From Acidobacteriota bacterium (GTDB lineage Bacteria > Acidobacteriota > Terriglobia > Bryobacterales > JACQDG01), in the NCBI GenBank assembly GCA_016201195.1, contig JACQDI010000415.1:1-6621 (forward strand): a stretch of DNA of 6,621 nt, read 5' to 3'. A program made the translations under genes and the position numbers. Position 1 is the stretch's first letter. Each line of letters starts with the position of its first letter. Below are positions 1 through 5,662 of the stretch, piece by piece. The notes beneath the pieces were generated by a model that was not told the DNA's origin, did not search any database, and was given only the letters and a program-made list of their open reading frames with translations.

Positions 1-69
1 CGAAATCAGCAACACGCACAGGTCTTCCGGGGGGTGCGTTTGGTTTGCTGTTTCACACCTTGCCGAACC

Positions 70-405
70 CTACTTCTTGTGGGCCTGGTGGCCGCCTGGC
101 TGGATCAGGATCTCCTTGGCGACCAGCTCGCCGGTGGCCAGTGTGGTACCGAATACCATCACCGGGTCGCCCTTCTTCAGGTCCGAGGCGCGGGCTGCCT
201 GGTCGCCGCGCTCCAGCTTGGTCTTATCGTTGAGGATCACGGTTTTCACCCCGGCTGCCGTCTTCAGCTCCAGCCGGTCGCCGGCCACCGACACTACCTC
301 GCCCCGGATGCCCTGGCCTTTATGCTTGCTGGCATCGTGGGCCTGGAGAAACAAGGGCGCCGCCAGCGCCACCGCCAACAGGGTCCGCAACATTCGTAAA
401 CTCAT
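70..405 (-). CDS. small secreted DUF5666-like protein
   Basis: 111 aa. The first ~22 residues form a signal peptide (Arg-containing n-region, Leu/Ala-rich core, likely cleavage after a Leu-Gln-Ala), so export is expected. The mature part is a small beta-rich domain that begins with a Gly-Glu-Val-Val-Ser-Val-Ala-Gly strand, followed by a repeating Leu/Val/Thr strand pattern, an Asp-Leu-Lys-Lys-Gly-Asp turn and a Gly-Glu-Leu-Val-Ala-Lys-Glu-Ile ending. This resembles the OB-like DUF5666 family; its biochemical function is unknown. The tail is His/Lys-rich. The ATG at 405 was chosen because GGAGG (410-414) lies just upstream and the signal peptide starts there; the frame is open further upstream but overlaps rsmB. 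It lies 22 nt after rsmB on the same strand, so it is probably co-transcribed. The family call rests on residue pattern only. Confidence 0.75.
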   Translation of the reverse strand: MSLRMLRTLLAVALAAPLFLQAHDASKHKGQGIRGEVVSVAGDRLELKTAAGVKTVILNDKTKLERGDQAARASDLKKGDPVMVFGTTLATGELVAKEILIQPGGHQAHKK

Positions 406-427
406 GCCACCTCCGATTCGCCGCTTC

Positions 428-1657
428 TTATGATATCGCGCAAGCGAAGAATCCGTCGCCCTCGCATTGGCCGGGGATCCAGTGCCGCACGTCGCCCACT
501 TCGAAATCATCGCCTGCCGCTGCCCGCACCACCTCTTCGTTTTCCTCGGGCTCGAGCGAACAGGTCGCATACACCAGACGGCCTCCGGGCGCCAGCAGTT
601 TCAACGCCTGAGCCAGGATAGCCCGCTGGCGCGCGGCGAGGTCGGCCAAATCGGCCGGCTGGAGCTTCCATTTGATCTCGGGATTGCGCGCGAGGGTCCC
701 GGTCCCCGAGCAGGGAGCGTCCAGCAGGATGCGGTCGAAGGGGGTTGAGAACGGCAGGGGCCGGGTAGCGTCCAGGGCGACCAGGTCGACCGGCAGCGTA
801 GCCAGCCGCCGCATTGTCAACAGGCGCTGGGGGTGTAGATCGCAGGCCACAGTGTGAACCTGCGCCCCGGCCTGCTCGACCGCCTGGAAGGTCTTCCCGC
901 CGGGGGCCGCGCACAGATCCAGGAATCGGTGGCCAGGTCTAAGACCAAGCAGCGGCGTCACGCGCTGGGACCCGAGGTCTTGGATGCGCACGCGCCCCAG
1001 CCGGAAACAATCGGCCCGCGCCGGGTTGCCCTGGCGCACCCGGCGGCAGTAGGGCAGTTCGGTCGCCTCGGTTTCCACACCTTCCTCCTGGAGCATTCGC
1101 AGCGTTTCTTCCGGGTCGAAACAGGCATTGAGCCGCAGGTAGGTGGCGGGCGTCTCCAGCGAGGCCAGCGCCAGCCTGTCGGCGGCCTCCGGCCCGAATT
1201 GGCCGCGCCACCGGTCGAGCAGCCACCCTGGCACAGCCCACTCCGAGGCCGGCGACGGGGCCTGGTTCCGGCACGACATCATTTTCCGCAGCACGGCGTT
1301 GACCAGCCCGGCGGCCGAGGTCTTTCCCGCCCGCTTCACGATCTCCACACTTTGGGAAACGGCCGCCCGCTCGGGGATCCGGTCCAAGCGCAGCAGTTGA
1401 TACGCCCCCAGACGCAACGCCAGCCGGACCTCCAGATCCAGCTTTGCCACCGGCCGTCCGGCGGCCTGCTCCACGAGCCGGTCCAGCACGCCCTGCCAGC
1501 GCAAGACCCCCAGCGCCAGCTCTTCGGCCAGCCCCAGGTCCCGCTCGTCCAGTCCCTCCGTGAGGGGCGAATGGAGCAGGTCGGCGGCGAAGCCCCCTTC
1601 CCGCTCCACGCGTCGTAATACCCGGTATGCCGCCCATCGCCCCGCCGATACGGCCAT
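428..1657 (-). CDS. rsmB: 16S rRNA (cytosine-C5)-methyltransferase RsmB
   Basis: 409 aa; E. coli RsmB/Sun is 429. The family transfers a methyl group from S-adenosylmethionine to C5 of cytosine 967 (E. coli numbering) of 16S rRNA, in the cytoplasm. Residues ~1-128 form the NusB-like RNA-binding domain (Leu-Arg-Leu-Gly-Ala-Tyr-Gln-Leu-Leu and Gly-Leu-Val-Asn-Ala-Val-Leu-Arg are typical). The catalytic Rossmann domain follows: SAM motif I LDLCAAPGGKT at 246-256, motif IV DAPCSGTG at 313-320 with Cys316, and motif VI ATCS with Cys366. The 50-residue gap between the two cysteines equals that of the E. coli pair (C325/C375, the latter being the nucleophile). The protein ends in the usual Asp-Gly-Phe-Phe segment. 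I chose the ATG at 1657; a TTG at 1675 would add six residues. Neither has a strong ribosome binding site. All key residues are present. Confidence 0.95.
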   Translation of the reverse strand: MAVSAGRWAAYRVLRRVEREGGFAADLLHSPLTEGLDERDLGLAEELALGVLRWQGVLDRLVEQAAGRPVAKLDLEVRLALRLGAYQLLRLDRIPERAAVSQSVEIVKRAGKTSAAGLVNAVLRKMMSCRNQAPSPASEWAVPGWLLDRWRGQFGPEAADRLALASLETPATYLRLNACFDPEETLRMLQEEGVETEATELPYCRRVRQGNPARADCFRLGRVRIQDLGSQRVTPLLGLRPGHRFLDLCAAPGGKTFQAVEQAGAQVHTVACDLHPQRLLTMRRLATLPVDLVALDATRPLPFSTPFDRILLDAPCSGTGTLARNPEIKWKLQPADLADLAARQRAILAQALKLLAPGGRLVYATCSLEPEENEEVVRAAAGDDFEVGDVRHWIPGQCEGDGFFACAIS

Positions 1658-1730
1658 TTCTGATTTCCGTCCCAATAATGCTATAATTCCCTCGAAAATT
1701 CCATCGAGGTTTCAGGACCTACGGAGGCGG
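1658..1730. promoter_or_regulatory. divergent promoter region with dyad
   Basis: This 73-nt gap between the divergent rsmB and anti-sigma genes is visibly AT-richer than its surroundings. A perfect TATAAT lies at 1682-1687 on the plus strand. The -35 region about 17 nt upstream (around 1659-1664) is poor. A start near 1694 would give a leader of roughly 37 nt containing GGAGG at 1723-1727. A 6-bp inverted repeat, CCTCGA (1690-1695) and TCGAGG (1704-1709), overlaps the predicted start. On the minus strand, CATTAT (1680-1675) is a possible -10 for rsmB. Assignment is by motif only. Confidence 0.55.
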
Positions 1731-2147
1731 ATGCCGCACCGAGTGGAGTTGAAAATCTCGAGCGATCCACGCTGGCTTCGCACGGTGCGCGCGATGATGC
1801 AGGAGGTTTCCCGCGAGGTCGGATTCACCGAGCGGGAGCGATGTGACATTATGATCGCGGTGGATGAAGCCCTGGCCAACGTGATGAAGCACGCGTACAA
1901 GGGTGACCCGAACGGCCCGGTCTCCCTCAGTTGCATCGCTGAGGACGGGAGGCTGGAGATCGTCCTGTGCGACCAGGGCGAGGCCTGCGACCCCAAGAAC
2001 CTGGAGCCTCCGCCGCCCGAAGAGATGCGGGTGGGAGGCCGTGGGATTTTCTTGATGCGCTCGACGATGGACGAAGTGTCGTTCGAGCGTAACGGGAATC
2101 ATAATTACGTTCGCCTGCGAAAGCGTGTGAAGCCGCAGGGTGGTTAG
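1731..2147 (+). CDS. RsbW/SpoIIAB-like anti-sigma serine kinase (HATPase_c)
   Basis: 138 aa, the usual size for a stand-alone GHKL ATPase of the RsbW/SpoIIAB/BtrW type. Family members bind a sigma factor or other partner, and phosphorylate a STAS antagonist on Ser/Thr. The N box carries Glu46 and Asn50 (AVDEALANVMKHAY, 43-56), the G1 box is Asp81-Gln-Gly83, and the G2 box is VGGRGIFLM (101-109). All three ATP-binding elements are therefore intact, and kinase activity is plausible. ATG 1731 was chosen because GGAGG (1723-1727) precedes it and the upstream reading frame runs antisense into rsmB. The gene is first in the operon, and the STAS gene starts 4 nt after its stop. No sigma-factor gene lies in the window, so the target is unknown. 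Confidence 0.9.
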   Translation: MPHRVELKISSDPRWLRTVRAMMQEVSREVGFTERERCDIMIAVDEALANVMKHAYKGDPNGPVSLSCIAEDGRLEIVLCDQGEACDPKNLEPPPPEEMRVGGRGIFLMRSTMDEVSFERNGNHNYVRLRKRVKPQGG

Positions 2148-2151
2148 AAAA

Positions 2152-2493
2152 ATGTCTAAGGACCTTGAACTGAATATCGTCCGCAACGGCGCCTGCTCCG
2201 TGATCGAGATCCAGGGGGACATCGACCTGAAGACCTCGCCCCAGGTCCGGGCCGCCATACTGGACTTGTTTGAGAAGCGCGGCCAGGAGCGCGTGATCCT
2301 GGACCTGAAGGGCGTCAACTACATCGACAGCTCCGGCGTGGCCAGCCTGGTGGAAGGGCTGCAGCAGGCCAAGAAACACAAAGCCCGCTTCATCCTGAGC
2401 TGCTTGAACCAGGCGCCCCGCCACGTGCTGGACCTGACCCGGCTGACCAGCGTGTTTGAAATCACGCAAACGGTGGACGAGGCGCTGAAGTAA
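2152..2493 (+). CDS. STAS-domain protein (anti-sigma antagonist or MlaB-like)
   Basis: 113 aa, one STAS domain. Strands and helices follow the SpoIIAA order: Ile-Glu-Ile-Gln-Gly-Asp-Ile-Asp (18-25), Val-Ile-Leu-Asp-Leu (48-52), then the phospho-acceptor loop Asp59-Ser60-Ser61-Gly62 at the start of a helix. By analogy with B. subtilis SpoIIAA (Ser58), Ser61 is the likely phosphorylation site. ATG 2152 is preferred because AGGGTGG lies 8 nt upstream; a GTG at 2140 would overlap the kinase gene. The tight 4-nt spacing to the kinase gene points to a partner-switching pair. The position directly before mlaE also fits MlaB, the STAS subunit that binds the transporter ATPase in E. coli. The sequence alone does not decide between these two roles, and they need not exclude each other. 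Confidence 0.88.
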   Translation: MSKDLELNIVRNGACSVIEIQGDIDLKTSPQVRAAILDLFEKRGQERVILDLKGVNYIDSSGVASLVEGLQQAKKHKARFILSCLNQAPRHVLDLTRLTSVFEITQTVDEALK

Positions 2494-2496
2494 GGG

Positions 2497-2561
2497 GTCA
2501 GGAGACAGAAGTCAGGAGTCAGAAGAAAAAACCCGCGACTGGAGCTGCTGACTCCTGACTC
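2497..2561. repeat. inverted repeat of tandem 7-nt units in STAS-mlaE gap
   Basis: The left arm is four 7-nt units: GTCAGGA (2497), GACAGAA (2504), GTCAGGA (2511), GTCAGAA (2518). The right arm is two copies of CTGACTC (2548 and 2555). Positions 2510-2522 and 2548-2560 pair perfectly over 13 bp with a 25-nt loop. No T-run follows, so it does not look like an intrinsic terminator. It begins 3 nt after the STAS stop and ends 4 nt before the mlaE ATG, occupying the place of a ribosome binding site. Confidence 0.85.
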
Positions 2562-2565
2562 CCTT

Positions 2566-3360
2566 ATGACTCTCACCCAGATCGGGCACTCGACTATTGA
2601 AACTGTCGAATACGTCGGCGGCCTCACCATTCAGTTTGGCCGCGGCGTGGCGGCGGTGTTCCGCCTGAACCCGTTCCGCGGCAGCCGCCTGCGCTGGCAC
2701 ACCACCATCCGCCAGATGGCCGTGGTCGGAGTGGAGGCGCTGCCGGTGGTCTGCCTCATCTCCGGCTTCGTGGGCCTGATCATGGCGTTGCAAGGGGCCT
2801 ACGAGCTGAAGAAATTCGGCGCCCTGCAATACGTGGTCAGCCTGGTCGGGGTCAGCATCACCCGCGAGCTGGGTCCGTTGATGACGGCCATCATCATCAT
2901 CGGCCGCTCCGGCTCAGCTTTCGCCGCTGAAATCGGCACCATGACGGTGACCGAAGAGGTGGACGCCCTGCGCACTATGGCACTGGAGCCGGTCGACTTT
3001 CTGCTGGTGCCGAAGCTGGTGGCCATGATGGTGATGATGCCCTGCCTGGTCATCGCCGCCGACACGGCGGGGATCCTCGGAGGCGCGGTCTTCACCTATG
3101 CCAGCCTGGGCATGAGCCTGCGGAACTATCTCTCGATCACGTCCGAGGTGCTCCTGCTGCGCGATATCATCACCGGCCTGATCAAGAGCCTGGCGTTCGG
3201 AATGATCATCGTCCAGGTCGGCTGTTTCGAGGGCTTCCATGTGCGCGGCGGCCCGGAGGGCGTCGGCCGCGCCACCACCAAGGCCGTGGTCCAGTCCATT
3301 TTCCTGGTGATCATAGCGGATCTGCTGTTTACCGCCTTCTTCTATTTATTCTGGTCGTGA
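2566..3360 (+). CDS. mlaE: MlaE-family phospholipid ABC transporter permease
   Basis: 264 aa, matching E. coli MlaE (~260 aa). It is an inner-membrane permease of the Mla/MCE lipid transporter; the homologous complex moves phospholipids between the inner membrane and an MCE protein. An amphipathic N-terminal segment (~1-48) precedes about five hydrophobic segments, near 52-76, 88-115, 148-178, 200-218 and 243-262. The family hallmark follows the second: Arg-Glu-Leu-Gly-Pro-Leu (100-105), then GRSGSAFAAEIGTM (113-126) and Glu-Glu-Val-Asp-Ala-Leu (130-135), the coupling region. The Gly-Val-Gly-Arg-Ala-Thr-Thr motif at 232-238 is also typical. No Shine-Dalgarno lies close to the ATG; the 20 nt upstream are a CTCC-bearing repeat arm. 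mlaF starts 6 nt after the stop. No defect is visible. Confidence 0.95.
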   Translation: MTLTQIGHSTIETVEYVGGLTIQFGRGVAAVFRLNPFRGSRLRWHTTIRQMAVVGVEALPVVCLISGFVGLIMALQGAYELKKFGALQYVVSLVGVSITRELGPLMTAIIIIGRSGSAFAAEIGTMTVTEEVDALRTMALEPVDFLLVPKLVAMMVMMPCLVIAADTAGILGGAVFTYASLGMSLRNYLSITSEVLLLRDIITGLIKSLAFGMIIVQVGCFEGFHVRGGPEGVGRATTKAVVQSIFLVIIADLLFTAFFYLFWS

Positions 3361-3366
3361 CCGCCC

Positions 3367-4161
3367 ATGGCTGACGGCTCTAAAATGATCGAGGTCCGGA
3401 ACGTCATCGCCGGGTACGGCAACCGGATCATTCTGCACGGCGTGAGCCTGGACGTGCGGGCGGGCGAAACGATGGTGATCCTGGGCGGCAGCGGCTCGGG
3501 CAAGAGCACGCTGCTGCGGCACATCGTGGGACTGGAGCGGCCGCGCTCGGGGCAGATCCTCGTCAAGGGCGTGGACATAGCCAAGTGCTCGCGGCGGGAG
3601 CTAAACGAGGTCCGCAAGGCCATGGGCGTGTCGTTCCAGGGCTCGGCCCTGTTCAACTCCATGACCGTCGGCGACAACGTGGCCCTGCCCCTGCGCGAGC
3701 ACACCTCGCTCGCCGAATCCACCATCAGGCTCATGACCCGCATCAAGCTGGAGCAGGTGGGCCTAGCCCCGTGCGAGAATTATTACCCTTCGCAGCTTTC
3801 TGGCGGGATGAAGAAGCGGGCCGCGGTGGCCCGCGCCCTGGCTATGGACCCGGAAATCCTGCTCTTCGACGAGCCCTCGGCGGGTCTGGATCCGATCATC
3901 GCTGCCGGCATCGACGAGCTGATCCTGGAGCTGAAGCGGGCCTTCACCCAAATGTCCATCGTGGTGGTGACCCACGAACTGGCCAGCGCCTTCCTGATCG
4001 CCGACCGTGTCGCCGTGGTCGACAAAGGGCGGATCATCGCCATCGGCCGCATGGAGGAGATCCGCTCCAGCAGCAACCCCCGCGTGCGGCAGTTCCTGGA
4101 CCGTGTCCCCGATCCGGTGTCCGCGGACCAGGAGGCGTTCCTGGAAAGGCTGATAGAATGA
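3367..4161 (+). CDS. mlaF: MlaF-family ABC transporter ATP-binding protein
   Basis: 264 aa, normal for MlaF. It is the cytoplasmic ATPase that powers the lipid transporter with MlaE. Walker A is GGSGSGKST at 40-48, the Q-loop is Gln91, the ABC signature LSGGM is at 144-148, Walker B is ILLFDEP at 164-170 with catalytic Glu169, the D-loop is SAGLD at 171-175, and the switch His is His203. All are intact, so an active ATPase is expected. The residues after the signature (Lys-Lys-Arg) are typical of MlaF-like ATPases. A second in-frame ATG lies at 3385. Neither start has a clear ribosome binding site, and the 6-nt gap after mlaE suggests translational coupling. Confidence 0.96.
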   Translation: MADGSKMIEVRNVIAGYGNRIILHGVSLDVRAGETMVILGGSGSGKSTLLRHIVGLERPRSGQILVKGVDIAKCSRRELNEVRKAMGVSFQGSALFNSMTVGDNVALPLREHTSLAESTIRLMTRIKLEQVGLAPCENYYPSQLSGGMKKRAAVARALAMDPEILLFDEPSAGLDPIIAAGIDELILELKRAFTQMSIVVVTHELASAFLIADRVAVVDKGRIIAIGRMEEIRSSSNPRVRQFLDRVPDPVSADQEAFLERLIE

Positions 4162-4162
4162 T

Positions 4163-4266
4163 GGCGATTGGGTGATTTGTTGATTTCGTGATTTGGTGAT
4201 TTGCGCGGCTCGTGCGGCCTTGGTTGTAAATCACAAATCGCCAAATCAACAAATCACCAAGTCATA
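4163..4266. repeat. inverted repeat of tandem 8-nt units in mlaF-mlaD gap
   Basis: The left arm is four consecutive 8-nt units: GGTGATTT (4171), GTTGATTT (4179), CGTGATTT (4187), GGTGATTT (4195), with a degenerate GGCGATTG before them (4163). The right arm carries their complements: AAATCAC (4228), AAATCGCC (4235), AAATCAAC (4243), AAATCACC (4251) and a degenerate AAGTCATA (4259). Positions 4171-4186 pair perfectly with 4243-4258 (16 bp). The inner part continues with one mismatch, one G-T pair and a one-base bulge to a GC-rich loop at 4203-4227. It fills nearly the whole 111-nt gap between the two genes and is far AT-richer than the flanking coding DNA. Confidence 0.9.
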
Positions 4267-4272
4267 AAACGT

Positions 4273-5241
4273 ATGTCGAATGAAGCTAAGGTCGGTCTTT
4301 TCGTCCTGGTCTCGCTGCTGATCTTCGTGGTGGCGTTTGCCTCGATTGCCAACGTGCAGTTGCGCGGGGGCATGGTTCGCTACAAGACCTATTTCACCTT
4401 CGCGGGCGGCATCGAGAAAGGCGCCGTAGTGCGCTTTGGCGGTCTTAAGGCGGGGGTGGTTACCGACATCCATCCCTGGAGCGAAGATCCAACCAAGGTA
4501 GAGGTGCTCCTCGACGTCAAGCCCGGCACCCCCATGCGCGAGGATTCCCTGGCCGCCATCAGCACGCTGGGCATGCTCGGCGAGAATTACCTGGAGATCA
4601 GCCCCGGCAAAAAGGATGCGCGGCCGCTTCCTCCTGGCAGCGCCGTCCGCTCGACCGAGATGGTCGATTTCGCCACGCTCACCCGCCGCATCGGAGCGAT
4701 GACCGAAAGCTCCCAGGCCCTGATCGAGGACCTGCACAAGAACCTCAACCAGATTTCCGAAAAGGCCGACCGCTTGATCGCCAACCTGAACGAGGTCACC
4801 GGCGAGAAAAACCGCAAGAGCTTCGAGGAGCTGCTCGACCGCAGCAACAAAATGGTTGCCGAGCAAGCCCCCAAGATCAACGACATCACCGACAACCTCC
4901 AGCAGACCACCCGGAAGATCGACGCTCTGGTCACCGAGTTCCGGGGCACCAACACCAAGATGGGCGACCTGATCAGCAACGTCAACAAGACCGTGGACGA
5001 AACCCGCGATCCTCTCAAAGACGACCTCAAGCAGCTCCAGGACGCCATTGCCCAGACCCAGTCGCTGATCGAGCAGTTGCGGGGCACCCTGGCCTACAAC
5101 GATGAGAACATCAACCGCATGATCGAGAACTTCCGCTTGAGTTCCCAGAACCTGGCCGAGCTCACCGCCGACGTCAAGCAGCGGCCGTTCAGCCTGTTCC
5201 GCATCAAGCCCAAGCCCGACCGTCAAGTGCCGGTTAAATAG
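4273..5241 (+). CDS. mlaD: MlaD-like MCE-domain protein with long helical tail
   Basis: 322 aa, against about 183 in E. coli MlaD. The protein is anchored by one N-terminal membrane helix (~7-27) and faces the periplasm. One MCE domain covers ~36-115: Val-Arg-Phe-Gly-Gly-Leu-Lys-Ala-Gly-Val-Val (53-63) is the family core and LGMLGENYLEISPG (99-112) its closing strand. MCE domains form hexameric rings with a central hydrophobic pore for lipid. The rest (~135-302) is almost wholly heptad-like helix rich in Leu/Ile, Asn, Lys and Asp, with few Pro or Gly. Near the C-terminus, Arg-Pro-Phe-Ser-Leu (304-308) is a short motif I recall from other long-tailed MCE proteins. ATG 4273 was chosen because the membrane anchor starts there and upstream frame lies in the repeat. 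No Shine-Dalgarno is visible. No mlaC, mlaA or outer-membrane partner gene is in the window. Confidence 0.93.
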   Translation: MSNEAKVGLFVLVSLLIFVVAFASIANVQLRGGMVRYKTYFTFAGGIEKGAVVRFGGLKAGVVTDIHPWSEDPTKVEVLLDVKPGTPMREDSLAAISTLGMLGENYLEISPGKKDARPLPPGSAVRSTEMVDFATLTRRIGAMTESSQALIEDLHKNLNQISEKADRLIANLNEVTGEKNRKSFEELLDRSNKMVAEQAPKINDITDNLQQTTRKIDALVTEFRGTNTKMGDLISNVNKTVDETRDPLKDDLKQLQDAIAQTQSLIEQLRGTLAYNDENINRMIENFRLSSQNLAELTADVKQRPFSLFRIKPKPDRQVPVK

Positions 5242-5291
5242 TCCAGTGGGACCTTGGGTGTTCCCCAGCTCATCAGGCCGATCACGCCCGG

Positions 5292-5319
5292 CTGAACCTG
5301 TCTGCCCTTCCTGTATAAT
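5292..5319 (+). promoter_or_regulatory. sigma70-like promoter of the cupin gene
   Basis: A perfect TATAAT (5314-5319) lies 16 nt after CTGAAC (5292-5297), a partial match to the -35 box. The ATG at 5327 begins only 7 nt after the -10 element, so the transcript would be leaderless or nearly so. It lies in the 85-nt gap after mlaD. I see no convincing hairpin-plus-T-run terminator for the mla operon in this gap. Confidence 0.6.
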
Positions 5320-5326
5320 CAAAGCC

Positions 5327-5658
5327 ATGAAAGCCACGCAAGAACGCTTAGCCGTGCTGGTCCGTCATGAAGGCGAAACCCCGCGCGAGCGCTCCACCTG
5401 CGGCTGGCGCGACCTGCTCATCAGCCGCCAGGACGCCAACGTCTCTGCCTGGGTGCATGCGGTCGATATCGACGGCGCCCGCGAGCACTACCACAAGCGC
5501 GCCACCGAGCTCTACTACGTGCTGGAGGGCGAAGGCACGGTGCGCCTGGACGGCGTGGAGCACCCGGTGCGCAAGGGCTCGATCGTGCACATCCCTCCGG
5601 GCGTGATCCACGGCGCCCACCCGATATCAGCGAGGACGACCTGTTCTTCCCGGAGTAA
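5327..5658 (+). pseudogene. cupin-domain protein gene, frame lost near the 3' end
   Basis: This is a single-domain cupin, a small beta-barrel that usually binds a metal. Motif 1 gives His54, His56 and Glu61 (HYHKRATE, 54-61) and motif 2 gives Pro90-Pro-Gly with His95, so all four expected metal ligands are present. After His98 the frame no longer looks like a cupin. In the frame one base back, Asp-Ile-Ser-Glu-Asp-Asp-Leu-Phe-Phe-Pro-Glu followed by TAA (5623-5658) is a very typical cupin C-terminus. The strand that normally joins motif 2 to that ending is missing, so a deletion of about ten codons plus one base is more likely than a one-base error. Read without correction, the frame continues through 6091 as a 255-residue apparent cupin/zinc-ribbon/YbjQ fusion. 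Substrate is unknown. Whether the lesion is real or an assembly artefact cannot be told here. Confidence 0.7.
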
Positions 5659-5662
5659 AGCC

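Noticed and set aside
1..69. Coding sequence entering from the left edge
   Set aside because: The frame is open, but it continues antisense through the DUF5666-like gene without any recognisable protein; nothing can be supported in these 69 nt.
939..1637. Long open frames overlapping rsmB in other frames and on the other strand
   Set aside because: Their translations are Gly/Arg/Ala- or Pro/Gln/Arg-rich low-complexity shadows, and rsmB accounts for the region with all its catalytic motifs.
1658..1675. TTG start for rsmB at 1675
   Set aside because: It adds six unconserved-looking residues and lies in the AT-rich promoter region; the ATG at 1657 gives the usual NusB-like N-terminus.
2497..2561. 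Reading the STAS-mlaE hairpin as an intrinsic terminator
   Set aside because: No T-run follows the stem; only CCCTT and the ATG do, and the downstream gene belongs functionally to the same operon.
4163..4266. CRISPR-like array in the mlaF-mlaD gap
   Set aside because: Units are 8 nt with no spacers, the second half is inverted, and no cas gene is present.
4246..5337. 363-codon minus-strand open frame opposite mlaD
   Set aside because: It is a GC-rich antisense shadow. mlaD on the plus strand has a clear membrane anchor, MCE motifs and helical tail, while the minus-strand product shows no recognisable domain.
5280..5608. 12-bp inverted match between 5280-5291 (upstream of the cupin promoter) and 5597-5608 (inside the cupin)
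   Set aside because: About one such match is expected by chance in a window of this size, and it aligns with no functional site.
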